In this document: one piece after another, positions 47,024 to 57,708 of the stretch
Layout: the number at the start of each line of letters is the position of its first letter
Numbering within the stretch: position 1 is the first letter of the stretch
Origin: Rhipidocladum racemiflorum
Taxonomy: Eukaryota; Streptophyta; Magnoliopsida; Poales; Poaceae
Assembly (NCBI GenBank): GCA_036346355.1
Contig: CM070577.1
Coordinates: forward strand, 15,747,666-15,811,665
Length of the DNA: 64,000 nucleotides
Reading direction: 5' to 3'
The notes under the pieces: model-generated
Databases searched by the model: none
What the model saw: the letters and a program-made list of their open reading frames with translations, nothing else
What the model was told of the DNA's origin: nothing
Program-made: the position numbers and the translations under genes

Positions 47024-47543
47024 ATGAGGACCTCGAACTTGAGCTTCGAGGCCACGAGCAGCAGCACCGGCGGCTCCGGCTCCGGCTCCGGTTCGCTCAA
47101 TCTCCGGAACCTGTCCAAGCTCATCCTGCCGCCTCTCGGCGTGCCGGCCGGCTACGGCCAGTCCCATGCCGGCTCCGACAAGTGGGTCGTCTCGCCTCTC
47201 GACTCCAGATACAGGTGACCATCGATGTCTGCATCCGCTAAGCTCAAGTCGCTGCGTGCTACGCTATGCCGTACGTCGATCTCAACTGATCACATGTACT
47301 ACTTGTTCGACGGCAATTGTTTAGGTGCTGGGAGACGTTCATGGTGATCCTGGTGGCGTACTCGGCGTGGGTGTACCCGTTCGAGGTGGCGTTCATGAAC
47401 GCCTCCCCCAAGGGGGGGCTGGAGGTGGCCGACATCGTCGTCGACCTCTTCTTCGCCGTCGACATCGTCCTCACCTTCTTTGTCGCCTACATCGACTCCA
47501 GGACGCAGCTCCTCGTCCGCGACAGGAAGAGGATAACCTTCAG
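47024..47543 (+). CDS. AKT2: AKT2-type Shaker K+ channel, exons 1-2 only
   Basis: AKT2 channels are weakly rectifying plasma-membrane K+ channels of the phloem. Exon 1 (47024-47214) encodes MRTSNLSFEATSSSTGGSG, then LNLRNLSKLILPPLG and WVVSPLDSRYR, the conserved N-terminal region of AKT2. After a GT-AG intron (47215-47324), exon 2 (47325-47543) gives CWETFMVILVAYSAWVYPFE (S1) and VDLFFAVDIVLTFFVAYID (S2), ending in RDRKRITFR at a GTGCGT donor. I chose ATG 47024; the frame is open a little further up without another ATG. The frame is intact. S3-S6, pore and cyclic-nucleotide domain are not found in the remaining 16 kb, so the gene is either truncated or split by a very long intron. AKT2 is preferred over KAT/AKT1 because of the LSKLILPPLG and MNASPK features. 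Confidence 0.88.
47215..47324 (+). other. AKT2: AKT2 intron 1
   Basis: GTGACC donor and TTGTTTAG acceptor, 110 bp. The junction rebuilds the Arg codon of SRYRCWE. Confidence 0.85.
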
Positions 47544-48475
47544 GTGCGTACGCGCACACGCCGTACCTACGCTACGTACATGTTGTGCATGTTACTCTTG
47601 CTTCATTGCCTGTTTCAGATACAGGTAATTTTTTTGCACCCACTTTTTCTTCCGGTCGCCCTTGCATACAGGAGAACATGACAAAAGATAGCTACGGCCT
47701 ACCGAAAAAGAAATTTTACAATGCATTATACTGACAGTATATTATTGATAATATAAATTAGATCTAATGCATTATACTGACAGTATATTATTGATAATAT
47801 AAATTAGATCTATCTACTGATTTGTTAAGTTATTCTTACTAGCTACATGAGAAAATATAAATGAATAATAGATAATCTAATATATTGAACGGAAAAAAAT
47901 AAACAGCCGTATTAAATTTAGCACACTGTAAACAAGCTATACGGGAATTAGCAGCTAATTTCCATTCTGATCCTTTAGTGCACGATGGGGATACGTCCTA
48001 TTATGGCTAAGTCATGGGTGGTGTTGTTCGTGTATCCATATATACTTGTCACAACATCAAGTATTTATGACGGATGCTGTAGTTTAAATTCTAAGTGGTG
48101 ACAGGATGCTAAGGAAATCTCATGAAATACAGCTTACGTGGCGACACTCTGGTCAAGAAAGCTACTAGTAGATAAATACAGAACAGATCAAGAAGAGGTA
48201 ATAATTATGGGCAGACAAAAAAAAAGAGAGGAGAAATGGGACCTCTAGAATAGTACGGGACCCAAACCAAACTGCATTATTGTGGCCTTAGCAATTATGA
48301 AGCCGGGGCCTACACCGTACACATCGTGATCTGTGAAGTGTTGGGGCAAAACAGAGTAGTACGTACGGAGATATGTGTGCAGCTTTAACACAGGCCAAAT
48401 GGGCCACATCGTGTGATCAAATAGTGGTAGATTTTGTTTCCTTTCCATGGATCAGAGATTTTAGATATATATATA
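47544..48475. other. Sequence after AKT2 exon 2
   Basis: Begins as an intron (GTGCGTACG). No third AKT2 exon (S2-S3 linker) is recognisable. It contains the 46-bp tandem repeat at 47720-47811 and otherwise AT-rich non-coding sequence. Confidence 0.5.
47720..47811. repeat. Perfect tandem duplication of 46 bp
   Basis: Two identical units starting AATGCATTATACTGACAG and ending TTAGATCT. Identity indicates a recent event. Confidence 0.95.
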
Positions 48476-48700
48476 GGCTACATATTATGTGCACATACAC
48501 ACTTTGTGCACATATGCAATAATTAAATCTGAGCCATCCAGATCTCATCCAACGGTGACTCTATCGGGGTGGTAATTGCAAAATATGCACAGATTTGCAA
48601 TTACGACCCCGATGAAACCATCGTTGGATGAGATTTGGACGGTTCGGATTTAATTATTGCATATGTGCACAGGATGTATATGTGCACAGGATATGCTCCC
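48476..48700. mobile_element. TA-flanked foldback MITE (225 bp)
   Basis: Long imperfect palindrome. TGTGCACATATGCAATAATT and ATCTCATCCAACGGTG on the left are inverted as CGTTGGATGAGAT and AATTATTGCATATGTGCACA on the right, around a centre near 48590. TATATATA lies on both sides. Confidence 0.8.
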
Positions 48701-48719
48701 ATATATATATATATATATA

Positions 48720-49053
48720 CTCGTTCCGTTCTCTATTTTTTTTCCCTTCTAAATATAAGTTGTTCTATGATTTTCGAGGCATTTTTGCTTCTTTTATTAC
48801 CGTTTTACCCTTTCTTAATTCCATCACTAATGAGCTCTTTTTTCCATGCCTCCATTCCCCACATCTACCCAGCCTAAAGTCAAATGAATACTGGTGAGAG
48901 TTTTGCATGTTGTTCAGTATTAACGAGAGGGAGAGACACAGAGAGTGAATTCACGGACCTGGTTGTACAGTTAACATGGAATGATTGAGGACAAAATTGC
49001 TATTTCACCTACCTCTTTAGTCTAAAATGACCAGCGTTTAGAATCGGAGGGAG
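48720..49053. mobile_element. Stowaway-like MITE (334 bp)
   Basis: Ends CTCGTTCCGTTCT and GAATCGGAGGGAG, matching the Stowaway CTCCCTCCGTTC terminus best on the right. Flanked by TA at 48718-48719 and 49054-49055. Confidence 0.7.
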
Positions 49054-49189
49054 TATTTGCTATTAGCTTTACAGATCGGGACAGGGCACACCTAATTTAT
49101 AGTTGCATTGTCATGTCCAAGCTTTTATAATTTCTGCTTCTGGTTACCATGTAATTTCAATATTCTTTCTGTTCGAGCTATTGTTAATG

Positions 49190-49490
49190 AGCTCTTTTAG
49201 TGTACTCCAACTAACCTCTTAAGATGAACTTCCTCGTGTCTTCAAAAAGCTAACGTTTTGAGCATAGTGATGATCAAAATTTTGAAACTTTGACTATCGA
49301 TATAATTTTTAAATATTTAAATTAAATATACAAAAAATATATTTGTAGACTTGTCTCAAAAAGTACTTTCATCATATTATAATTTTATTAAATTTTATAA
49401 ATATATTATAATAAAAATTAGTGATTAAAGATGTGTTTTGAAGACCGCATCGATATTCAAAACGTCATCTTTTTAAGATCGGAGGGAGTC
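49190..49490. mobile_element. Decayed Stowaway-like remnant
   Basis: The right end GATCGGAGGGAGT is a Stowaway terminus. The interior phrases (TTTGACTATCGAT, TTTGTAGACTTGT) are common in these MITEs. The left terminus cannot be fixed. Confidence 0.45.
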
Positions 49491-49751
49491 ATTAAGAGTA
49501 GTAGAACAAATCTGAATTGTCCATTATTAATGATAGGTGGGGACAAATTGTGGACATGAGTATTCTAACTTCCAATAGCCGGTTGTCATTGCCTTTTTGA
49601 AAAAAGGAAAGTGCAAATAATTTCCCTAATCAGGGTAAATTTCATATCTTTGTTATCCCAAACACTAGTGTCACGTTCACCACGTCAAATTGCTTCAGCG
49701 CGTCACCCTATATATAAAAATAGCGCGTGTTACTTATGCTTTTTCTATATA
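49491..49751. other. AT-rich spacer
   Basis: No gene or repeat recognised before the second Helitron. Confidence 0.4.
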
Positions 49752-49999
49752 TCTCTACTATTCTAAAGCAGCAGTTGGTGGCAGTGGTCCATTCTTCCCA
49801 CGTCATTAATTGCCGCTTAATTGCCATGTTTAATTGCCCTACGCAAGAAACGAAGCGTTGCTTTAATTAGCCAGCTTTCGTAAGAAACGAAGCGTTAAAG
49901 ATATATGTTTGATCTTGTGAAATAATTTTTTTTATTTTTTAATCTTTATTTTTCGTTCTCAATTTTGTTTTTCGTAACAACGCACGGGCATGTAACTAG
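49752..49999 (+). mobile_element. Non-autonomous Helitron 2 (248 bp)
   Basis: Starts TCTCTACTA and ends AACGCACGGGCATGTAACTAG, then T. Insertion is between A and T. It has the same length and body as Helitron 1, differing mainly in the first 60 bases. Confidence 0.8.
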
Positions 50000-50101
50000 T
50001 ATATATAAATAGTTGTGCATCTATGTAATACCGTCAAGTATTCACGCACACGTTCTTCATGTGTTCATGTTTGCCTACATGTAAGACATTCTACTTCTTG
50101 A

Positions 50102-50485
50102 TTATAAATTCTGAATTATAGGAGAAGTTGCTTCTGATTATGGGAGAATTGAACTGAATCGGCAACGATTCCTAGGTTTTAGACTGGACCAGTCAGAATC
50201 AGCAAAAATCAGCGAGAATCTCGTTATATTCTGATTCTATGTAGATGGCAGATTATGATTCTCAGGAAAATTATTAGAATCCTTCCATTCTCGTTATAAA
50301 TTCTGAATTATAGGAGAAACTGCTTCTGATTATGGGAGAATTGAACCGAATCGGCAGCGATTCCTAGGTTTTAGACTGGACCAGTCAGAATCAGCAAAAA
50401 TCAGCGAGAATCTCGTTATAGTCTGATTCTATGTAGATGGCAGATTATGATTCTCAGAAAAATTATTAGAATCCTTCCATTCGGT
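50102..50485. repeat. Tandem duplication of a 192-bp MITE-derived unit
   Basis: Two units (50102-50293 and 50294-50485) with only a few substitutions. The unit resembles, inverted, the MITE at 57426-57683 (shared phrases such as CAGCGAGAATC, GATTCTATGT and AGAATCCT). Confidence 0.88.
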
Positions 50486-50742
50486 AAATAAGCCATTTTT
50501 TAAAAACAGAAACTAGGAAAAAAAAACTAAACGAACAAAACCTGATGCTGGAGTCGGGGCCGGGGGTTCCGGCCCATGTTCGGCTCACACGATGTGTGCC
50601 ATGCGTGAGCTTTGCTCACCCCGCTCTGCGTGTTTGCTGGTTGGCGATGCGCGGCCTCCCGCGTGGCCTCTTGTGCGGACCTGGGTGCGTGCTCGTGCAG
50701 GAGGCGGGCCACACGGGGCATAGAAGAAATGACACGATATGA
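50486..50742. other. Short GC-rich insert of unknown origin
   Basis: 50540-50720 is GC-rich, unlike its surroundings, and open in several frames. No domain was recognised. Confidence 0.35.
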
Positions 50743-51146
50743 ATTTATGTTACGCACTTCTGTATATCAGTATTTGGTATACGAAATTGATTATGTATGT
50801 GATCATCACTATCTCGGACCTGGGTGTGTTACTGCCAAGCTAATTTTGTTCACGTATGATTGAATATATCCCGTACGCAATGCACTTGTGACCACTTTGC
50901 TTCGAGTCTACAATAACATCTTTCTGTAATCATGTTTGCCTAAAAGATGATGAACATTTATGTTACACACTTCTGTGTGCCAGCATTAGGTATTCGAAGC
51001 TACGAAATTGATCACGTATGTGATCATCACTATCCCGGGATTGTGTGTTACTACCAAGCTAATTTTGTTCACGTATATGATTGATATCACGTACGCAATT
51101 GACCACTTTGCTATGAGTCTACAATAACATGTTTCCGTAATCACTA
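50743..51146. repeat. Diverged tandem duplication of ~210 bp
   Basis: Units at 50743-50955 and 50956-51146 share ATTTATGTTAC, ATGTGATCATCACTATC, CCAAGCTAATTTTGTTCACG and GAGTCTACAATAACAT in the same order. They carry many substitutions and small indels, so the event is older than the 192-bp one next to it. Confidence 0.85.
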
Positions 51147-51780
51147 CCGGATTATCGTCACGATGGTTCAAAACTGTTAGAAAAAATGTTTTCTATCATT
51201 AAAATGTCAGGAAATACTCTTGGGAGAATGAGGATGCGAAAATTCTTTTGGAAGAAGTCCATTTTACCCCCTTCCCTCCTTAATTTATGCTCTGAGTCCG
51301 ATTTACACCCTCAACTACAAAAACAGTTAACTTTACACCCCCTCAACTATCAAAACCAAAGCAAATTATCCCCTCACCCTAAACTACCCTGATTTTGGAT
51401 GATGTGATATCCACATGTATAGCGGTGGAATGGTGGCGTTACCCAGAGATGGCGAAGGAGGTAGAGGAGTTTGCAATGTGAAAGTGGACGGAGACAGCCA
51501 TAACTTGGTGGTGAGTGGATAACCAGACACGAAGAAGATGGATAGGGGGTCGATGGATTTCAGCAAGAAACGTAGGCGGGAGTGTGTGCATAGCATGTTT
51601 CTGAACATGGAGAAGTGAGCTATGACGGTGCGCTGAGCAGGGGTGCTTCTGAGGATGCCTATGATGGTGGCTATCATAGGGGCGTGATAGAGCTCGGTGG
51701 TGGTGGTCCTCGACAGTGGTCCCTCTTGGGTGTGTGGATTGGGAAGGTAGGTGGAAGAGAAAGAGAGAAAGGAGGAAGGA
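51147..51780. other. Non-coding flank of CACTA element
   Basis: Includes a pyrimidine-rich block with TTTACACCC repeats (51260-51380), then a moderately GC-rich stretch. Open frames exist but have no recognised domain. Confidence 0.4.
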
Positions 51781-51874
51781 GGACACTACTACACAAAAGC
51801 TCATCATAGATGGTTCAAAAATCTTATCACAGACGATTTTATGAACCATTTGTAAATATATGTCAGTGATAAGA

Positions 51875-54800
51875 TGTGAGACTCCGGATCGGCTATCCGA
51901 AAATCTCCTGTGTATTTCTGTACTAGTCCCAGATCAGTAGCTAGTATACACAGTCAACCAGTGATGAATCATTGCCGAACAGAACGAAATAGTAACATAA
52001 ATATAAAGTATCAGCCACATGGCTATTTATTACATCTATCGGCCACATGACCAGAGTTCACGGCAGCGGAATAAAAATAACAAGTAATAAAACCCAAATA
52101 ACTCCACAAGCGACGACTAGGAACGCGCGCTTAGTTGTCCTGGCGATCTTCCTCAAACTCCTCGGTATAGAACTCCCCTTCTTCCACGACGTCTTCAAAG
52201 CTCTCTGATGACAAAATTTGTGTAGCATGTGAGTACAGAAGTACTCAGCAAGTCTAGAAAAGTATGCACATGGAGGCTTTCCAAGGAAGGCTTATTATGG
52301 TTCTTTTGCACAAAGCTGAGTTTCATCAAACCATACTTAATAATAAGTTTCACAAAGCACATTTTAACAATTATTTCAACAATTGAATTATTTAATAGTC
52401 TAGTGAAGGTTCTTTCCACCAACACAAGTATAAAGGCTCCGCCCGCCACATTTTAAAAGATCAAGGTAATCCACACATGACTCCATCTGTCATGAATTAA
52501 AATAAGTTCCATCTACCGGGTTGGCTCAAACCGCCAATTAAACATCCGAGAGTTCTAACCACTCCTGAATCCCAAAACATCATTTGTTTTTTTTAAACCA
52601 AAACCAAAGTCTACCAGTATGAAAGCATTCTTCACTTTGCCCTTGACCGTAGGCACGGCTATTCGAATAGTTTTAACTCTGCAGAGGTGTACAACTTTAC
52701 CCACAAGACATGATCTTCCCTTTTTGCCTCCGGATTAACACACTTCCTTTGGTGTGCCGGCAGAGAGATCATGACAAGGCCTTTACAATGTATATGCCTA
52801 ACCTGACTACACCCGCTGAGGTTTCACTGCTGTTACGGTTTCATCTACCCAGTACAAAAGCCCCCTCTTGCGCCGTGTGGGAAAATACGACTCGCCTCCA
52901 TCTGGCGCCCACATTCCACCAACTGGTGAGTCTAAGTTAGGTTTCTACAGATTATTTGGCCAGGTCGTACCCATTATAGACATGTGGTTGTACGATAATG
53001 CTTAGAATGGATAGTCATAAGCGTCGGTCCTTAATTGACTTGGGGCGGTACTTGCACACTGAAAACTCGTGCTCTATTCGCACCCGCCCGACATTCCATT
53101 CCACCCAAGTCCAAACCATTTTTCATTTTATGTTTATTTTACAAAAAACAGTAGCAAATACTTTGCTAATATTCTCAAATCTCACTTTAAATCGTAACTT
53201 TGATATAATCCACCCAGGGGTCATTTTAATCAATTTTGCAACTAAACACAACTACCGTACTAGTCAACATGTGTCATAATATTATTTAGGCATGACATAA
53301 CAAAGCATCCTAGGGTTAAGAATAAACATGGATACCAATAACAAGGAGTTGACATCAATTTTGGATTAACTAATTATCTATATTTGACATACGATTATAA
53401 ACATAGCAATGCATGTTCTAAAACATTATAAAACAGTTGCAAACATGGGATCAAAATGCGTCAAGGGACTTGCCTTCGTGCGTGGCGAGAGACTCGAAAC
53501 CTTGAAGTTCGGCGGTGGGTCGGCGGGATCCTCGGCTATGCGCAAAACGGTACAACAAATAAATAACAATAAAATAAATAAAATCTAAAAATTATAAAAT
53601 TTATACTGGCAGGTAGATTTTGAATTTAGATGAATTTAGGAATTTGAACGGAGTTTGGATGCAAAAGATATGAGCGTTCGAAGTTTGAAAATTCTGGAAA
53701 AAGAGAAACGAGAGAATATTCCTTGGTATCTCCTTTTCCATTGGATTTTCTGATTTTTCCTCTCTCTTACACATGGGACCCACTTGTCATTGGCTTGGGG
53801 GTTCTTCCCCAATGGGAAAGAACAGAGGAAGCAAAGCTTCCTTGTCTTGCCAGCCACAGTAGGGCTCGGCGGCGCAAGACGGCGAGGGCGTGGCCGGAGC
53901 GGCAGACGCATGGCGGCTTCGGAGCGGCGCATCTGCGGTGGCGGCTCAGGGCACGGAGGGACCGGGTGGCGGCGGCAATGGAAGCCGGCCACGGCGCAGG
54001 TATGTGAGGCGAGGCGGCGGGCGGCGAGCGGCGGCGGCGGCGTGGGAGGCTTCGGCGGCCCGGGCAGGACCGGCGGGGCCGCAGGGAGGTGGCGGGCTAG
54101 CCGGAGGGGCAGCGATGGGCGCCGGCAGATCGGACGGGGGGCGCGGCCATGGGTCCAAACCGAGCACGAACAGAGCGAAACAAAATCCAAAAAAATCCAA
54201 GAAAACATGGAATAAAATTGAAAATTGAAGATGGCATTAGCTAAAGGATCTCTAGAGGAATCTAGGATGGCAAGGAATTGCGGAATAGATTACCGGAGAC
54301 GACGAATTTCACAAAGAACGATGGTTCGGCTGGCAAGGTTCAAATGCGAAATTCGGAACCAAATCTCGATGAAACCTGAAATTGATTGAGGGGTTACGAT
54401 CTTGACCTCCATACACACACCATGAAGCAAACGGGACTCCAATTGGCTCACCGGAACAAAAGATACCGCGGCAAGAACGAAGGATGACATTCGGCATCGG
54501 TTTTCGCAATCTCCCGGACGATTGATGTGGAGAGGCAAAGGAAGAATGATAGCACCGGAAAGAGGACTCCGAGACGAAGATTTGAGAGGTGGAATCGCGT
54601 GATTTGGAGTTGAAACAGCCAAATTATGACCAATTGAAGGCGTTTCAGTTTTTGGTTAAAGGAGCCGTTTCCGGCGTGATTAAGGACTAATGAACACCAG
54701 GAATGGAATCCTCTCGCTGAGATCTTTCCAACGGACCCGGCCATGCGTGATTTGGGGCGTTACAGAAGAAGTTATGAAAATTTGAATAGAGGAAGCCATG

Positions 54801-55370
54801 AATGGAGCTCACTGGTCTTCTCTGCACGTTTCCATCGCAGGGAGGAAGGAGATGCTACAGTGGCTGCCACGTGGCACTCCACCATTGGGCGGTAGTAAGT
54901 GAAAAGGTAAGCGCGAGAGAAAAATTAGCAAAAGGGGTCTAAAAATTCCGAAACAAATCCTAAAAATATTAGGGAATAGTTGAAACCCAATAAAATTAGT
55001 TTCGCGGAATTCGGATGAAATTTGGAATTTAGAAAATTCCAAGACGATTAAAGGGCATTTGACGAAAGGCCGCGAGCGATAAAATACCAGAGGGTTTCCA
55101 AAAATCTTGGGAAAATTCCAAAAATGCTTTTGGAATATTTGGAACCTAATGCAATAGGTTTCGGGATTTTTGGAGCATTTTTGAACTCGGGTGGAATTTC
55201 GGGCGCGGATAAGAATTTAGGAATTCAACTTTTCGGACGATCCGGTATTGAACTCCAACTTCGGAAGGATAAGGATGCTAGGTTAGTTTAAACACCGAGG
55301 AAGAACCGAATTTTGAATTTAATTAGTTTAAATTAGATTTTGACAGAAGACCGAAATTGGGGATGTTACA
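51875..55370 (-). repeat. Solo LTR (3496 bp) of a gypsy-type element
   Basis: On the minus strand it starts TGTAACATCCCC and ends GGAGTCTCACA. It is flanked by the exact 5-bp duplication TAAGA (51870-51874 and 55371-55375). No retroviral gene lies inside. The first ~450 bases match the LTR starting at 61178. AATAAAAATAAC-type signals lie near the right transcript end (52060-52090). The length and TGTAAC start resemble Del/Tekay-type LTRs (RIRE3-like); this assignment is tentative. A GC-rich section (53830-54180) is open in several frames but has no known domain. Confidence 0.8.
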
Positions 55371-55375
55371 TAAGA

Positions 55376-56845
55376 AGAGCACGTCATAGACGATTCTCGA
55401 ATCGTTAGTGAAAATTAACATCAAAGACAGTTCTAACTAAGAACCGTCTGTGATGTCCATACCATGATGTCTTCTTTAGAACCGTTTGTGATGTCCATAC
55501 CATCACAGATGGTTCTTTTTCAAAACCATCTGTGTAATGTTAGTTTTTAATAATGATGAATTTTCTATTTATTGGCTAGCCTCAAGAAATGCTAGCTATG
55601 CCCTCTAAAATAAACAAATTACAAAACAATATAGAACAATATGACTCATTATTCAAGATATTGTCTAGAGTTGCATAATGTAATGAAAACGCCATATTAA
55701 AATGTAATGAACATAATATTGTAAAGGATTTTAGTCAAAACACTTCAACGGATGTGAGAAGCAGACTTGAATAGAAAGGGAACAAAAATGAATATCCATC
55801 AACTATATACACAACAAGCTACACCAATGCCGTGACTTTGATATCCCAAATTTAGCATCCAAATCATGGTAAATTTGGAGAATTTGCCAAAATTTGGGCT
55901 AGCCAAGTCATAGTAAATTTAGCATCCAAATCATGGTAAACTTGATTTGGAGTATCTTGTTGAGTTTCTACACCTCAGTTTTCAAACCTAAAAGTATAGC
56001 TATGAACCATAATAAGTAATTATAGCTAAGCTACTCTAGAAGATGCATAGTTGCATATTTCCTAGATTTGCCACACCCCAACCCATACTTATGGCCATTT
56101 CGGCCGACAACCAACTCAACTTCAGTCACGCCACCAAGCATAAGCATAAAACTCGATCTAGGGCCCAAGGGAACCACAAAACTTCATCAACATTGATCTA
56201 ATTTTCATAATCCAAGACATCCAATGTACAATGGGGCATAACATAATTGAAGAATTGAAGACATCCAATATGCTTGTTAGGCAATAGGCAGTTTCAGACA
56301 GTTAACAACTTTACACCAGCTCAGATGTTATACTGAAGACTATGGACAAACCAGCAATCCAACTAAAACATACTATACAGAGGTTACAAGGTCAGCACTT
56401 GAATGTTCTTCAATTAACATCTCAAAAAGGTGAATGCATGTAGATAGTCGGACATACCAACAGGCATGGACCCTGAAGATTATCACTTCTACAAATAAGT
56501 GTTCTTAGAGATATTCCATGCTTCCAAGTGCTGCACTTCATTTTCCCCGCAATCCCAGATCTAGGGACAAGATCAGGAAATCAACTAACAAACAGTTACA
56601 TGCCCCGCAATGCAGCAGCAATGCAATTCTTAAAAGAAAAGGAGTTTCATCCTCCCAATTCGACTATAGGAAGCCTCTAAGATCCCGTCTTTCCAGGTTT
56701 TGGTGACCAACAAAAGGAAGGGCCATTATACCGTGAGATCACAACTCCCCCAGGCTGGACGCACCAACCACCAAATCGAAAAACAAAATTGGGATCCAGC
56801 ACAAGCACAATGTGAGGTAGGCAAGTGACCCTTCAGGAAAGGTAG
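55376..56845. other. Interior of CACTA element, non-coding
   Basis: AT-rich. Begins with subterminal-like repeats (AACCGTCTGTGATG) up to 55540. No TPase domain. AAATTTAGCATCCAAATCATGGTAAA occurs twice in variant form near 55850 and 55916. Confidence 0.5.
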
Positions 56846-56869
56846 ATGGAGAGATCTGGGATGGCTCAC

Positions 56870-57067
56870 CTGCATCTCAACAGTGCCGAAGGCGTGAGAG
56901 GACAAGGAGATGGGGGAGTCGACGAGGAGGCAGGCGAGCTTGTTGGCCACCTTGTCCTTCCACACCAGCATTACCTTGCCGCCTTGGTGTTCCCTGCCTT
57001 GCCTACGAGGCTCTTCTTGTTCTTCTTGGTGGGTGTAACGTGAGGAGGATGAAGCGAGAGGAAGGGA
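56870..57067 (-). pseudogene. Unrecognised exon fragment inside CACTA element
   Basis: On the minus strand the GC-rich stretch contains VWKDKVANKLACLLVDSP and SHAFGTVEMQ, ending exactly at a good donor (ATGCAG then GTGAGCC at 56869). A PTKKNKKSLVGKAGNTK segment precedes it in another frame. I do not recognise the protein. Coding-like composition and the splice donor suggest a captured host gene piece. Confidence 0.4.
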
Positions 57068-57425
57068 GGATTGGCGTGGCGATGGAGACGGAGGATGCCG
57101 TGGGCAGAGACGGGCGATGCTGCTGCGAGGGGGAGGGGTCCGGCTAGGGTTAGGGTCGGGGAATTGCGTTGGGAAGTGCTGGGAAGTAATATTCTAAAAT
57201 GTGTGCTTATAGCCCACATCATCACAGTTGGTTCAAGGCTAAAACCATCCGTGGTATAAATGCACATCATATATGATTTTTGTCAAAAAAAAACCATCTG
57301 TGGTGATGTAAAAACTGTATGTGATGTGTGCAGTCATCATCACAGGTAGTTTTTCTATAACCGTCTGTGATTATATTTTACACAGATGATTTTTGAAAAC
57401 TGTCTGTGATGAGTAGTCTAATATA

Positions 57426-57683
57426 GGCCCCGTTCGTTTCAGCTTATGCACAGCTTCTTCTTAAAAAAGATGCGGATTGTTTACCGAACGGGAGGATTCT
57501 ACAGCTTCTCCCACATAGAATCAGAATTAGGCTGAAACCTGATTCTCGCTGATTCTTACTGATTCTCACTAGCCTGGTCCGTAATCTAGAAGTTGCAGTC
57601 GGCTTGACCCGATTTTCCCATAATTGGAAGCAGCTTCCCCTATAATCTAGAATCCATAATCCAGAACTTGAAACGAACTGGGT
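57426..57683. mobile_element. MITE (258 bp) in CACTA right end
   Basis: Inverted termini GGCCCCGTTCGTTTCA and TTGAAACGAACTGGGT, flanked by TATA on both sides (the duplication may be TA or TATA). Related to the 192-bp tandem unit at 50102. Confidence 0.7.
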
Positions 57684-57708
57684 TATAGTCCTATTTGTAG
57701 TAGTCGGA

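Larger units (their letters stand above)
51784..57705. mobile_element. CACTA-like transposon, with nested insertions
   Basis: The left end CACTACTACACAAAAGC and the inverted right end GACTACTACAAATAGGAC match over ACTACTACA. GGA flanks both sides (51781-51783 and 57706-57708), as for the 3-bp CACTA duplication. Subterminal repeats of the form CACAGATGGTTC / AACCATCTGTG occur at 51805-51870, 55380-55550 and 57220-57410. No TPase gene remains. A solo LTR (51875-55370) and a MITE (57426-57683) are inserted. Without them it is about 2.2 kb and non-autonomous. Confidence 0.7.

Noticed and set aside
53784..54228. Gly/Ala/Arg-rich ORFs in the solo LTR
   Set aside because: GC-rich LTR sequence open in several frames on both strands; no domain and no counterpart frame in the second LTR.
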